Below, in pieces: positions 56,373-64,000 of a DNA stretch of 64,000 bases; within the stretch, counting starts at the first letter, position 1; each line of letters starts with the position of its first letter. The DNA comes from Streptomyces sp. R302 (GTDB lineage Bacteria > Actinomycetota > Actinomycetes > Streptomycetales > Streptomycetaceae). The stretch lies in the NCBI RefSeq assembly GCF_012927245.1, contig NZ_JABBGE010000013.1:62001-126000 (forward strand), in the 5' to 3' direction. The notes beneath the pieces are model-generated. The model was given only the letters and a program-made list of their open reading frames with translations, was not told where the DNA came from and did no database searches. The translations under genes and the position numbers were made by a program.

Positions 56373-58454
56373 TTATTTCGGGGCGGCGGTCAGGTCGTAG
56401 AAGGTGGCGGTGCCGACGGTGGTGGCGGTGAAGGTCTCCTGGACCCAGGCGGTGATCTCGGAGCCGCCGCCCATGCCACCGGCCATACCGCCGCCGCCTT
56501 CGCCTCCGCCTCCGCCTCCGATGAAGTAGTGGATGCGGCCTTCGGCGACGTACTGCTGGAACTGGGCGAGGGTGGGGGACGGGTCGCTGCCGTTGAAGCC
56601 GCCGATCGCCATGACCGGCTTCTCGGTGGCGAGCTGGTAGCCGGCCGCGTTCTGCGCGCCGACGGTCGCGGCGGCCCAGGTGTACGCGTCGGCGTCCTGG
56701 AGCAGCTTCGCCTTGGCCTCCGCACCGACGGTGGTCCCGTTGAGGAGCCCGCCCATGCCTCCGCCACGCATGCCTCCGCCGCCCCTCCCGGCGCGTTCGC
56801 CGAAGTCGGGCATCTGGCCGGTGGGGGGCTGCATCTGACGGCCGGTCGGCGGCTGCATGCCGCCGTTCCGGGGGCCGCCATCGTCCATGCGCTGGGCCCC
56901 GCCGGGACCGCCCGGGAAGCCTCCGCGGCCGCCGAAGCCGGCGCCCGACGGGCCCGCCGTGACGATGGAGCCCTGGTGGCCGGTGGCGAGGGTCTCCAGG
57001 GTGTACGTGAACGGGCCCGCGAGGCCCGCGGCCAGGCCGAGGCCCGCCGCCGCCAGGCCCAGGCGCCGGTCGACCCGGCCCGCGGCGAGCAGGCCGAGCG
57101 CGGCCACCGCGCCCGCGACGAGCACCGTCCAGCGCAGCCACGGCAGGTGATCCGGCGTACGGCCGAGCAGCGTCCAGCCCCACCAGGCCGTCACGCCGAC
57201 CGCGAGCGCGAGCGTCGCCGAGGCGAGGAGCCGGGTCCGCTCCTCCCACAGCACCGCCGCGCCCATGCCGACGAGGGCGGCGAGGTACGGGGCCAGGGCG
57301 ACCGTGTAGTACTCGTGGAAGATGCCGGCCATGAAGCTGAAGACGCCGAGGGTCATCAGCAGCGAGCCGCCCCACAGGAGGAACGCGGCCCGGGCCGTGT
57401 CCGTGCGCGGCGCCCGCCGGGTGACGACGAGTCCGGCGGCGAGCAGCAGCAGCGCGGCCGGGAGGAGCCAGGAGATCTGGCCGCCGACGGAGTCGTTGAA
57501 CATCCGCAGCAGCCCGGTCTCGCCCCAGCGGCCGCCCTGTCCGCCGCCGCCTCCACCGCCTCCGCCGGGTCCGCCCCCGCCGCCGACGCTGCCGACCTCG
57601 TCGCCGTTGATCCGGCCGAGGCCGTTGTAGCCGAAGGTCAGCTCCAGGAAGCTGTTGTTCTGCGAGCCGCCGACGTACGGGCGCGAGGCCGCCGGCCAGA
57701 GCTCGACGAGCGCAACCCACCAGCCGCCGGAGACGATCAGGGCGAGTCCGGCGAGGCCCAGCTGGCCGAGCCGCTTCAGCGGCCGGGAGGGCGCGCAGAC
57801 GGCGTACACGAGGGCGAGCGGCGGCAGGATCAGGAAGGCCTGGAGGGTCTTCGTGAGGAAGGCGAAGCCGAAGGCGACGCCCGCCGCGACCAGCCACTTC
57901 GTGCCCCCCTCGGCCCGCTCCAGGGCCCGCAGCACCGCGTACACGGCCACGGTCATGAGCAGGGCGAGGAGCGCGTCCGGGTTGTTGAAGCGGAACATGA
58001 GCGCGGCGACCGGGGTGAGCGCGAGCACCGTGCCCGCGATCAGGCCGGCGCCCGCGCCGAAGCGGCGGCGGACGGCCGCGTACAGCACGGCGACGGTGCC
58101 CACGCCCATCAGCACCTCGGGCAGCAGGATCTGCCAGGAGCCGAGGCCGAGGAGGCGGACGGAGAGCGCCATCGGCCAGAGCGCGGCCGGCGGCTTGTCG
58201 ACGGTGATGGCGTTCGCCGCGTCGAGCGAACCGAAGAAGAAGGCCTTCCAGCTCTCGCCGCCGGCCTGGACGGCCGCCGAGTAGAAGGAGTTGGCGTAGC
58301 CGGAGGCGGTCAGGTTCCACAGGTAGAGCGCGGTGGTGACGGCGAGCAGGCCGAGGAAGGCCGGGCGCACCCAGGGGGCGTCCTCGGGGCGGCCGCGCCA
58401 CAGCCGGGCGGGGCGGCTCTCCCGGACCACCGGGATCGAAAGGGGTGCGGTCAT
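56373..58454 (-). CDS. ArnT-like glycosyltransferase, GT39/GT83 type
   Basis: A 693-residue polytopic glycosyltransferase that should take sugar from a polyprenyl-phosphate carrier to an outside acceptor. The N-terminal helices carry the catalytic region ANSFYSAAVQAGGESWKAFFFGSLDAANAITVDKPPAALW, with the acidic residue and DKPP loop of ArnT/PMT enzymes. About 11 helices reach to residue 490. A Gly-rich loop (about 290-310, long glycine runs) interrupts the membrane domain; the C-terminal region is extracellular, with Gly/Met/Pro-rich stretches before a conserved alpha/beta domain (YTWAAATVGAQNAAGYQLAT). It overlaps the GT2-GtrA gene by four bases and is the last gene of the operon. Confidence 0.88.
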   Translation of the reverse strand: MTAPLSIPVVRESRPARLWRGRPEDAPWVRPAFLGLLAVTTALYLWNLTASGYANSFYSAAVQAGGESWKAFFFGSLDAANAITVDKPPAALWPMALSVRLLGLGSWQILLPEVLMGVGTVAVLYAAVRRRFGAGAGLIAGTVLALTPVAALMFRFNNPDALLALLMTVAVYAVLRALERAEGGTKWLVAAGVAFGFAFLTKTLQAFLILPPLALVYAVCAPSRPLKRLGQLGLAGLALIVSGGWWVALVELWPAASRPYVGGSQNNSFLELTFGYNGLGRINGDEVGSVGGGGGPGGGGGGGGGQGGRWGETGLLRMFNDSVGGQISWLLPAALLLLAAGLVVTRRAPRTDTARAAFLLWGGSLLMTLGVFSFMAGIFHEYYTVALAPYLAALVGMGAAVLWEERTRLLASATLALAVGVTAWWGWTLLGRTPDHLPWLRWTVLVAGAVAALGLLAAGRVDRRLGLAAAGLGLAAGLAGPFTYTLETLATGHQGSIVTAGPSGAGFGGRGGFPGGPGGAQRMDDGGPRNGGMQPPTGRQMQPPTGQMPDFGERAGRGGGGMRGGGMGGLLNGTTVGAEAKAKLLQDADAYTWAAATVGAQNAAGYQLATEKPVMAIGGFNGSDPSPTLAQFQQYVAEGRIHYFIGGGGGGEGGGGMAGGMGGGSEITAWVQETFTATTVGTATFYDLTAAPK

Positions 58455-59734
58455 CGGGGGTCCCCCGTGGGGTGTCGGCGGTCCGGGAAGACCCAGAGCC
58501 GGAAGAGCAGGAAGCGGAGCACGGTCGCGGCGAGGTTGGCGACGACGAGCACGGCGAGTTCGGTGGAGTGCGCCGGGTCGCCGGTGGCCGCGCCGAGCGC
58601 GGCGAGGGAGCCGCTGGTCAGGGCGAGGCCGATGGCGAAGACGACGAGCCCTTGGGCCTGGTGGCGGACGGCCCGGTCGCGGCCCCGGACGCCGAAGGTG
58701 AGCCGGCGGTTGGCGGCCGTGTTGGCGACGGCGGAGAGGAGGAGGGCGGCGGCGTTGGCGAGCTGGGCGCCGGTGCCGAGCCGGAAGAGGGAGTACAGGG
58801 CGAGGTAGCAGAGCGTGGAGAGCACGCCGACGACGCAGAAGCCGACGAGCTGGCGGGCGAGTCCGCCGGGCACCCCGGGGAGCTCGCGGTCGCGCGGGTC
58901 GTCGCCGAAGGGCCGGACGAGGCGGTCAAGGGGCAGCGAGCCGGTCGCGAGCGCCTTCCCCACCCGCCAGACGCCCTTCAGGTCGTCGGTGGCGGTCCGG
59001 ACGATGTGCACGGTCGAGTCGGGGTCGTCGACCCAGTCGACCGGCACCTCGTGGATCCGCAGTCCGGCCCGCTCGGCGAGGACGAGCATCTCGGTGTCGA
59101 AGAACCAGCCGGTGTCCTCGACCATCGGGAGCAGCCGCTCGGCGACGTCGCGCCGGATCGCCTTGAAGCCGCACTGGGCGTCGGAGAAGCGGGCGGCGAG
59201 CGAGCCGCGCAGGATCAGGTTGTAGGCGCGGGAGACGAACTCCCGCTTGGGCCCGCGCACCACCCGCGAGGAGCGGGCGAGCCGGGAGCCGATGGCCAGG
59301 TCGGAGTGGCCGGAGATGAGCGGCGCGACCAGCGGGAGCAGCGCGTTGAGGTCGGTGGAGAGGTCCACGTCCATGTAGGCGAGGACGGGGGCGTCGGAGG
59401 CCGACCACACGGTCCGCAGCGCCCGGCCGCGGCCCTTCTGTTCGAGCCGTACGGACCGCACCTCGGGCACCTCGGCGGCGAGGGCGGCGGCGAGGGCGGG
59501 CGTGGCGTCGGTGGAGGCGTTGTCGGCGACGGTGACGCGGAAGCCGTACGGGAAGGTGCGCGTGAGGTGCGCGTGGAGCCGGCGGACGCACGGCTCCAGG
59601 TCCTTCTCCTCGTTGTAGACGGGGATCACCACGTCCAGAACGGGCCGGCCCGCTTCGCTCACCGGCAGGTGCTCCCGGGCGGGGAGGGTGCCGGGGGCCT
59701 GCGTCGCGGGCCCCGCGAGGGTGTGGGTTCGCAT
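58451..59734 (-). CDS. Family 2 glycosyltransferase fused to GtrA-like membrane domain
   Basis: A 427-residue two-part protein. Residues about 35-265 form a GT2 dolichyl-phosphate-glucose/mannose synthase-like domain (DVVIPVYNEEKDLEPCV, the DxD-type AYMDVDLSTD, SRAYNLILRG, and DVAERLLPMVEDTGWFFDTE). Residues about 290-415 form a GtrA four-helix domain (RQLVGFCVVGVLSTLCYLALYS, ANRRLTFGVRGRDRA). Such fusions make a polyprenyl-linked sugar and help flip it. ATG 59734 and the overlap with the downstream GT39 gene indicate they work in series. Only 26 bases separate it from the upstream kinase gene. Confidence 0.9.
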   Translation of the reverse strand: MRTHTLAGPATQAPGTLPAREHLPVSEAGRPVLDVVIPVYNEEKDLEPCVRRLHAHLTRTFPYGFRVTVADNASTDATPALAAALAAEVPEVRSVRLEQKGRGRALRTVWSASDAPVLAYMDVDLSTDLNALLPLVAPLISGHSDLAIGSRLARSSRVVRGPKREFVSRAYNLILRGSLAARFSDAQCGFKAIRRDVAERLLPMVEDTGWFFDTEMLVLAERAGLRIHEVPVDWVDDPDSTVHIVRTATDDLKGVWRVGKALATGSLPLDRLVRPFGDDPRDRELPGVPGGLARQLVGFCVVGVLSTLCYLALYSLFRLGTGAQLANAAALLLSAVANTAANRRLTFGVRGRDRAVRHQAQGLVVFAIGLALTSGSLAALGAATGDPAHSTELAVLVVANLAATVLRFLLFRLWVFPDRRHPTGDPR

Positions 59735-59760
59735 GTCCACGACCCTCGCCGGGCCCGCTG

Positions 59761-61305
59761 TCACGGCTGTGTGATCAGCCTGTGGTCCGCCTGTGAGTGC
59801 ATGACCGCCGCCGGCAGGGACACCGAGAAGACGGTGCGTCCGGGGACGGACTCGACGGTCACCTCGCCGCCGTGCGCCGCGACGACGGCCCGCACGATGG
59901 CGAGGCCGAGCCCGGTGGAGCCGGCCTGCCGGGAGCGGGAGGCGTCGCCGCGGGCGAAGCGCTCGAACACGGCGGGCAGCAGGTCGGGCGGGATGCCGGG
60001 CCCGTCGTCCCGGACCTCCACGACGACGGCCGCGCCCTCGTTCCGTACGGACGCGGTGACGGTGGTGCCGGGCGGGGTGTGGGTGCGGGCGTTGGCGAGC
60101 AGGTTGAGCAGCACCTGCTGGAGCCGGGCCGCGTCGCCGCGTACCGCCGTCTCCCGCCCGTCCCCGGGCAGTTCGAGGCGCCAGCGGTGGTCGGGCCCGG
60201 CGGCGCGGGCGTCCCCGACGGCGTCCACGACCAGCGGGACCAGGTCGGTGGTCTCGGCCGAGAGGGGACGTCCGGCGTCGAGGCGGGCGAGCAGCAGCAG
60301 GTCCTCGACCAGGCCGGTCATCCGGGTCGCTTCGGACTCGATCCGGCCGAGCGCGTGCCGGGTGTCGGGGCCGCACTCCTCCCGGCCGCGCCGGGTGAGT
60401 TCGGCGTAGCCGCGGATGGAGGCGAGCGGGGTGCGCAGTTCGTGGCTGGCGTCGGCGACGAACTGCCGGACCCGGGTCTCGCTCTGCTGGCGGGCGTCGA
60501 GGGCCGCGTGGACGTGGTCGAGCATCCGGTTGAGGGCGGCGCCGACCTGTCCGACCTCGGTCCGTGGATCGGCCTCGGCGTCCGGCACCCGCTGGTGGAG
60601 CGCGACCTCGCCGCTGTGCAGCGGCAGCCGGGAGACCTGGGCGGCGGTGGCGGCGACCCGGCGCAGCGGACGCAGCGCGATCCGGACGAGGACCGTCCCG
60701 GCGAGGGAGGCGGCGGCGAGGGAGGCGCCGGTGAGGCTGAGCTCGACGAGGACGAGGGTGGAGAGGGCGTTCTCGACCTCGGTGAGCGGGATGCCGGTGA
60801 GGAAGGCACTGCGGGCGCCCTCGGTGTGGACGACCCGGTACGAGCCGAGCCCGCCGGGGAGGTCGACGGTGTGCGCCCGGCCGTCGCGGGGCACGGCGGC
60901 GAGCGCGCTCTCCTGCGCCGCGTCCAGCTCCCTGACCGGGAAGCGGGGCCCCTCGCCGGTGCCGCTGCCGGCCACCTCCGTCGAGTACCCGGCCTCGGTG
61001 ACCTTCCCGTCCTCGACGACGGCTCCCAGCGTGCCGATCGGCGAGCCCGGCGTGCCGAGGAAGGCGAGCGGCTCACGGCCGCGGAGCGGGTCGGGGCCGA
61101 GCGGCTTGCCCGGCGGACCCGCGGCCCGCTGGGCGAGGCCGGTGAGCTGCTCGTCGGCCCGGTCGTAGAGGTAGGAGCGGTACGCGATGGTGGTGACCGT
61201 GCCGATGACGGCGGCGACGACCGCGATCAGCGCGACGGCGGAGACCACGAGCCGCGTCCGCAGCGACCACGGCCGCCGGAACCCGCTCCCGGGGCGGAGG
61301 CGCAT
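59761..61305 (-). CDS. Sensor histidine kinase (OmpR/EnvZ class)
   Basis: A 514-residue kinase with two membrane helices (residues about 18-42 and 190-212) bounding an extracellular sensor of about 145 residues. HAMP follows at the second helix (RIALRPLRRVAATAAQVSR), then HisKA with FVADASHELRTPLASIRGYAEL (His in SHE), and HATPase_c with NLLANARTHTPPGT, VRDDGPGIP, FERFARGD and GSTGLGLAIVRAV. This layout fits mycobacterial TrcS-like kinases. It follows its response regulator after six bases and leads into envelope glycosyltransferase genes, which it may control. Confidence 0.93.
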   Translation of the reverse strand: MRLRPGSGFRRPWSLRTRLVVSAVALIAVVAAVIGTVTTIAYRSYLYDRADEQLTGLAQRAAGPPGKPLGPDPLRGREPLAFLGTPGSPIGTLGAVVEDGKVTEAGYSTEVAGSGTGEGPRFPVRELDAAQESALAAVPRDGRAHTVDLPGGLGSYRVVHTEGARSAFLTGIPLTEVENALSTLVLVELSLTGASLAAASLAGTVLVRIALRPLRRVAATAAQVSRLPLHSGEVALHQRVPDAEADPRTEVGQVGAALNRMLDHVHAALDARQQSETRVRQFVADASHELRTPLASIRGYAELTRRGREECGPDTRHALGRIESEATRMTGLVEDLLLLARLDAGRPLSAETTDLVPLVVDAVGDARAAGPDHRWRLELPGDGRETAVRGDAARLQQVLLNLLANARTHTPPGTTVTASVRNEGAAVVVEVRDDGPGIPPDLLPAVFERFARGDASRSRQAGSTGLGLAIVRAVVAAHGGEVTVESVPGRTVFSVSLPAAVMHSQADHRLITQP

Positions 61306-61311
61306 GAAGGG

Positions 61312-62067
61312 CTACTCCCCCGGCTTGATGAGGTAGCCGGCCCCCCGCCGGGTGTGGATCATCGGCGAGCGCCCGGCGTCGATCTTCCGGCGCAGATAGG
61401 AGATGTACAGCTCGACGACGTTGGCCTGGCCGCCGAAGTCGTACGACCACACGCGGTCGAGGATCTGCGCCTTGCTGAGCACCCGGCGCGGATTGCGCAT
61501 GAGGTAGCGCAGCAGCTCGAACTCGGTGGCGGTGAGATGGATCGAGTCGCCGCCCCGGGTGACCTCGTGGCTGTCCTCGTCGAGGGTGAGATCGCCGACC
61601 ACGAGGACCGACTCGCTGCGGGCCTGCGCCGCGCCCGAGCGCCGAATCAGGCCGCGCAGCCGGGCGACGACCTCTTCCAGGCTGAACGGCTTGGTGACGT
61701 AGTCGTCGCCGCCGGCCGTGAGCCCCGCGATCCGGTCCTCCACGGCGTCCTTCGCCGTCAGGAAGAGGACCGGCACCTCGGGCAGCTCGCGCCGGATCGA
61801 ACCGAGCAGGCTGAGCCCGTCGACGTCCGGGAGCATGATGTCCAGGATGACGACGTCGGGCCGGAACTCGCGGACGGCCCGCAGGGCACCGGCCCCGTCT
61901 CCGGCGCTGCGGACCTGCCACCCCTCGTAGCGCAGGGCCATCGAGAGCAGTTCGGAGAGGGAGGCCTCGTCGTCCACGACGAGGACGCGGACGGCGGTGC
62001 CGTCGGCACGGAGCAGATCGGCGCGGGTGCCGCGGCGGGCTGAAGTGCTGCGAGTGGTGACGGTCAT
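61312..62067 (-). CDS. OmpR-family response regulator
   Basis: A 251-residue regulator. A 25-residue tail precedes the receiver domain (VRVLVVDDEASLSELLSMAL, with the phospho-acceptor Asp76 in VVILDIMLPDVDG, and VTKPFSLEEV). The winged-helix domain covers LTLDEDSHEVTRGGDSIHLTATEFELLRYLMRNP to ISYLRRKIDAGRSPMIHTRRGAGYLI. It is TrcR-like and pairs with the kinase six bases downstream. A direct repeat, TTCCTGTGAA and TTCCCTGAGAA, 42-62 bases upstream of its ATG may be an autoregulatory site. Confidence 0.94.
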   Translation of the reverse strand: MTVTTRSTSARRGTRADLLRADGTAVRVLVVDDEASLSELLSMALRYEGWQVRSAGDGAGALRAVREFRPDVVILDIMLPDVDGLSLLGSIRRELPEVPVLFLTAKDAVEDRIAGLTAGGDDYVTKPFSLEEVVARLRGLIRRSGAAQARSESVLVVGDLTLDEDSHEVTRGGDSIHLTATEFELLRYLMRNPRRVLSKAQILDRVWSYDFGGQANVVELYISYLRRKIDAGRSPMIHTRRGAGYLIKPGE

Positions 62068-62108
62068 GGCACCACGCTGGCCGCCGCCGCTGAGATCCCT
62101 CTTTCGCT

Positions 62109-62129
62109 TTCCTGTGAATTCCCTGAGAA
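62109..62129 (-). promoter_or_regulatory. Candidate response-regulator direct repeat
   Basis: TTCCTGTGAA (62109-62118) and TTCCCTGAGAA (62119-62129) lie head to tail, about 42-62 bases before the regulator gene's ATG. OmpR-type regulators bind such direct repeats of about 11 bp. A GCTTTC/GAAAGC dyad overlaps it. Confidence 0.4.
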
Positions 62130-62167
62130 AGCCGTGACCTCCCGGCCGTCCGGCGTCCGGGTCAGGG

Positions 62168-63046
62168 TCAGGGTTTCACGTGAAACATCGCCGCGCCGTT
62201 GTCGTGCAGGACCGCCCGGAGCCAGTCGTCGCCGAGCCCGAGCCGCTCCAGGGCGTCGAGCTGGTGGACGTACGGGTACGGGATGTTCGGGAAGTCGGAG
62301 CCGAGCAGGATCCGGTCCTGGAGCTCGACGAGCCGCTTGAGCGCCTCGCGCGGGAAGGGCGCGAGCCGCTCGCTGAAGTCCGTGAACGCCATGGTGGTGT
62401 CCAGATGCACGCCCTCGTACCGCTCGGCGAGCCCGAGGAAGTCCTCGTACTCCGGCATGCCCATGTGCGCGACGATCATCCGCAGCCGGGGATGCCGGGC
62501 GAGCAGCTCACCCGCCGGTCCCGGCCCGGTGAAGGCGCCGGGCGCGGGCCCGGAGCCGCAGTGGACGACGACCGGTGTCCCGCTCTCGGCGAGCAGCCCC
62601 CACACCTCGTCGAGCAGCGGGTCGTTGGGGTCGAAGCCGCCGACCTGGACGTGCACCTTGAAGACCCTGGCCCCGGCGTCGAGGGCCTCCCGGACGTACG
62701 CGGCGGCCTCCGGCTCGGGGAAGAACGTGGCGGTGTGCAGACAGCCTGGCGTCCGTGCGGCGAAGTCGGCGGCCCAGGAGTTGAGCCAGGCGCCCATCCC
62801 CGGCTTGTGCGGGTAGAGCATCGAGGTGAAGGCCCGCACGCCGAAGCCGCGCAGCAGCTCGACCCGCCGGTCCTCCTCCTCGCGGTAGGTGATGGGCCAG
62901 GGCTGCCCGGTCATCGGCCCGACGGCGTCGAAGTACGCCCAGACCTTGTCGAGCACGTTCTTCGGCATGAAGTGGGTGTGGACGTCGACGAGTCCGGGCA
63001 GCCCGAGCCGCGCGGTCAGGGCCCGTACGGCCTCACTCTCGCTCAA
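62168..63046 (-). CDS. Amidohydrolase family protein (ACMSD/LigW-like)
   Basis: A 292-residue metal-dependent hydrolase of the amidohydrolase 2 group. Metal ligands are visible: HTHFMPK (the HxH motif near residue 20), a His in VVVHCGSGP, a His in MIVAHMGMPE, and Asp in ILLGSDFPNIPYPY. Such proteins include decarboxylases and lactonases. The start is a TTG at 63046 after GGAG; no ATG or GTG fits the family start. It overlaps the preceding gene by 14 bases, so the two are coupled. No substrate can be given. Confidence 0.85.
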   Translation of the reverse strand: MSESEAVRALTARLGLPGLVDVHTHFMPKNVLDKVWAYFDAVGPMTGQPWPITYREEEDRRVELLRGFGVRAFTSMLYPHKPGMGAWLNSWAADFAARTPGCLHTATFFPEPEAAAYVREALDAGARVFKVHVQVGGFDPNDPLLDEVWGLLAESGTPVVVHCGSGPAPGAFTGPGPAGELLARHPRLRMIVAHMGMPEYEDFLGLAERYEGVHLDTTMAFTDFSERLAPFPREALKRLVELQDRILLGSDFPNIPYPYVHQLDALERLGLGDDWLRAVLHDNGAAMFHVKP

Positions 63047-63368
63047 AGCCGTAGCTCCGCTCGACCTTCCCGATGTGGCAGCTGTACGCCTCGTACCAGT
63101 GCTCGCGCCCGTACGCCTTCGCCGCCAGGTGCGCGGAGTCGAGGCGCCAGGCGTCAAGGGCCTCCAGGTCGCGGAAGTAGGCGACGGTGATGCCGAGGCC
63201 ACCGGGGGTGCGGGCGGCCTCGTGGCCGAGGTAGCCGGGGATGGAGACGACCCGGTCGCGCAGCTCGGCGGCGGTGTCGGCGTACCCCTCGGGGGCGTCG
63301 GGCCGCAGGGAGGTGAAGACGGCGGTGTAGTAAGGCGGTTCAAGCCCGGAGATCGGTTTCTGCGTCAT
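63033..63368 (-). CDS. Antibiotic biosynthesis monooxygenase-like (ABM/DUF3291-type) protein
   Basis: A 111-residue dimeric ferredoxin-like barrel protein. YYTAVFTSLRPDAPEGYADTAAELRDRVVSIPGYLGHEAART and ITVAYFRDLEALDAWRLDSAHLAAKAYGREHWYEAYSCHIGKVERSYGF are typical of ABM domains. These proteins act as small oxidases, dehalogenases or unknown-function stress proteins. ATG 63368 follows GAGGG. It overlaps the amidohydrolase start and is presumably transcribed with it, and the two may handle successive steps on one compound. Confidence 0.85.
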   Translation of the reverse strand: MTQKPISGLEPPYYTAVFTSLRPDAPEGYADTAAELRDRVVSIPGYLGHEAARTPGGLGITVAYFRDLEALDAWRLDSAHLAAKAYGREHWYEAYSCHIGKVERSYGFERE

Positions 63369-63449
63369 GCGATCACCCTCGCCGGGCGCCCCGGACGCTG
63401 TCCACGGCCGCCGGCCAAAGGGATCCAAGACTTTACGAACGACGAGCCG

Positions 63450-63787
63450 GCCGGAACAGCCCGCCTTGCCCGCTCGCGGTGGAGGGGAAGGCCGGGCCCG
63501 GGCCAGGTCGGTCCTACCCGCACCCGGCGGGCGGCCGGTCAGGACAAGTGCTCCTTGCCCACACCCGGCGGGCGGACGGTCAGAACAAGCGCTCCTTGCC
63601 CACACCCAGCGAGCGGACGGCCAGAACAAACCCACCTTGCCCACACCCAGCGAGCGGACGGCCAGAACAAACCCACCTTGCCCACACCCAGCGAGCAGGC
63701 AGGCCGGAACAAGCCCGTCCTGACCGCTCTCTGCCCGGCCGGGCAGAAGAGCCCATCCTGACCGGTCTCTGCCGGCTGGCCGGCCGG
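63450..63787. repeat. 41-bp tandem repeat array
   Basis: Units start at 63533, 63574, 63615 and 63656, exactly 41 bases apart; the unit near 63615 and the next are identical over the full length. Further diverged units, recognised by GCCGGAACAxGCCCG and CCTGACCG, lie at about 63458 and from 63695 to 63787. The array fills most of the 419-base gap between the ABM-like gene and the partial gene at 63788. No terminator of usual form or supported coding role was found. Confidence 0.85.
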
Positions 63788-64000
63788 TCAGAACAGCCCG
63801 TCCTGTGCACTCCCGGCCGCGACGACGCCGACGGGCACGCTCCAGACGTCCGCCTCACCGCCCCGTTCGAGCCCCCACCCGGCGAGCAGCCGGCCGTCGA
63901 GGACGAGATGGCGGCCGGCGGGATCGCGCAGGTGCAGGTCGGGGCCGGCGGCGGCGAGCACCCGCCCGGTGACGACCCCGCCGTCGACGAGCTCGGTGAC
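63788..64000 (-). CDS. Unknown protein, 5' part outside window
   Basis: The minus strand is open from the window edge to TGA at 63788-63790, 70 codons. The visible C-terminal part reads as short beta strands (VTELVDGGVVTGRVLAAAG, LHLRDPAGRHLVLDGRLLAGWGLERGG, ADVWSVPVGVV) and ends in SAQDGLF. The pattern of alternating strands suggests a beta-sandwich or barrel. No family was recognised from this fragment and the start is beyond the window. Confidence 0.6.
   Translation of the reverse strand, partial: VTELVDGGVVTGRVLAAAGPDLHLRDPAGRHLVLDGRLLAGWGLERGGEADVWSVPVGVVAAGSAQDGLF

Noticed and set aside
63450..63787. CRISPR array
   Set aside because: The 41-base units are contiguous with no unique spacers, and no cas gene is present.

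Overview
The window is chromosomal DNA of a Streptomyces or close relative. Base composition is very high GC with strong third-position GC. GTG starts are common, genes overlap by ATGA or GTGA, and many actinobacterial marker genes are present: Lsr2 family, a mycothiol-type DinB protein, SigB/F-like sigma factors and MarC. The backbone looks like the conserved core around purM-purF, dnaX, upp and tadA. Gene symbols rest on recognised protein sequence and gene order, not on a database search.

Layout. 1-5.2 kb: purM (cut by the window edge) and purF, a two-domain META lipoprotein, a DinB/sterol-carrier family protein and an NTF2-like protein. 5.2-8.5 kb: the coupled purS-purQ-purL operon. 8.8-13.5 kb: an Lsr2 family gene, an unusual tRNA-Gly(UCC), and two identical tRNA-Gly(GCC) genes that flank an ABC exporter and a two-component system. 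13.5-22.2 kb: purC, a DMFA2-domain protein, a membrane protein resembling an inactive M48 peptidase, purD, dnaX, the SRP RNA and tRNA-Ser(GGA).

22.2-29.5 kb is an accessory block just beyond tRNA-Ser. It carries small membrane and secreted proteins, an ECF sigma factor with a membrane partner, and a Shedu-type (SduA) anti-phage nuclease translationally coupled to an unknown 105-residue protein. It also holds a decaying module made of a frameshifted secreted peptide, a TTA-containing ABC ATPase and a multiply frameshifted FtsX-like permease.

29.5-40 kb is a metabolic and regulatory patchwork: AhpD-like, three alpha/beta hydrolases, aldo/keto reductase with a MerR-type promoter, XRE and TetR regulators, MarC, YCII, a CsoR-family sensor, WrbA, prolyl iminopeptidase and an HhH-GPD protein. 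40-48 kb: secreted M28 aminopeptidase, a HerA-like ATPase with a coding minisatellite, a LytR_C protein, upp, tadA with its partner, and tRNA-Ser(CGA). 48-51.5 kb: two tandem SigB/F-type sigma factors, a lipoprotein and a small membrane protein. 51.7-56.4 kb: two drug-efflux modules (MarR with a DHA2 pump, and a TetR with a DHA2 pump) meeting tail to tail, each with a visible operator. 56.4-62.1 kb: a four-gene operon of an OmpR/histidine-kinase pair, a GT2-GtrA fusion and an ArnT-like GT39. 62-64 kb: an amidohydrolase with a coupled small monooxygenase-like protein, a 41-bp tandem repeat array, and a partial gene.

Most computed open frames are antisense or out-of-frame shadows of GC-rich genes and were left out. 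Start sites were re-chosen where a Shine-Dalgarno sequence or family length argued for it. No CRISPR array, IS element, prophage integrase or rRNA operon was seen.
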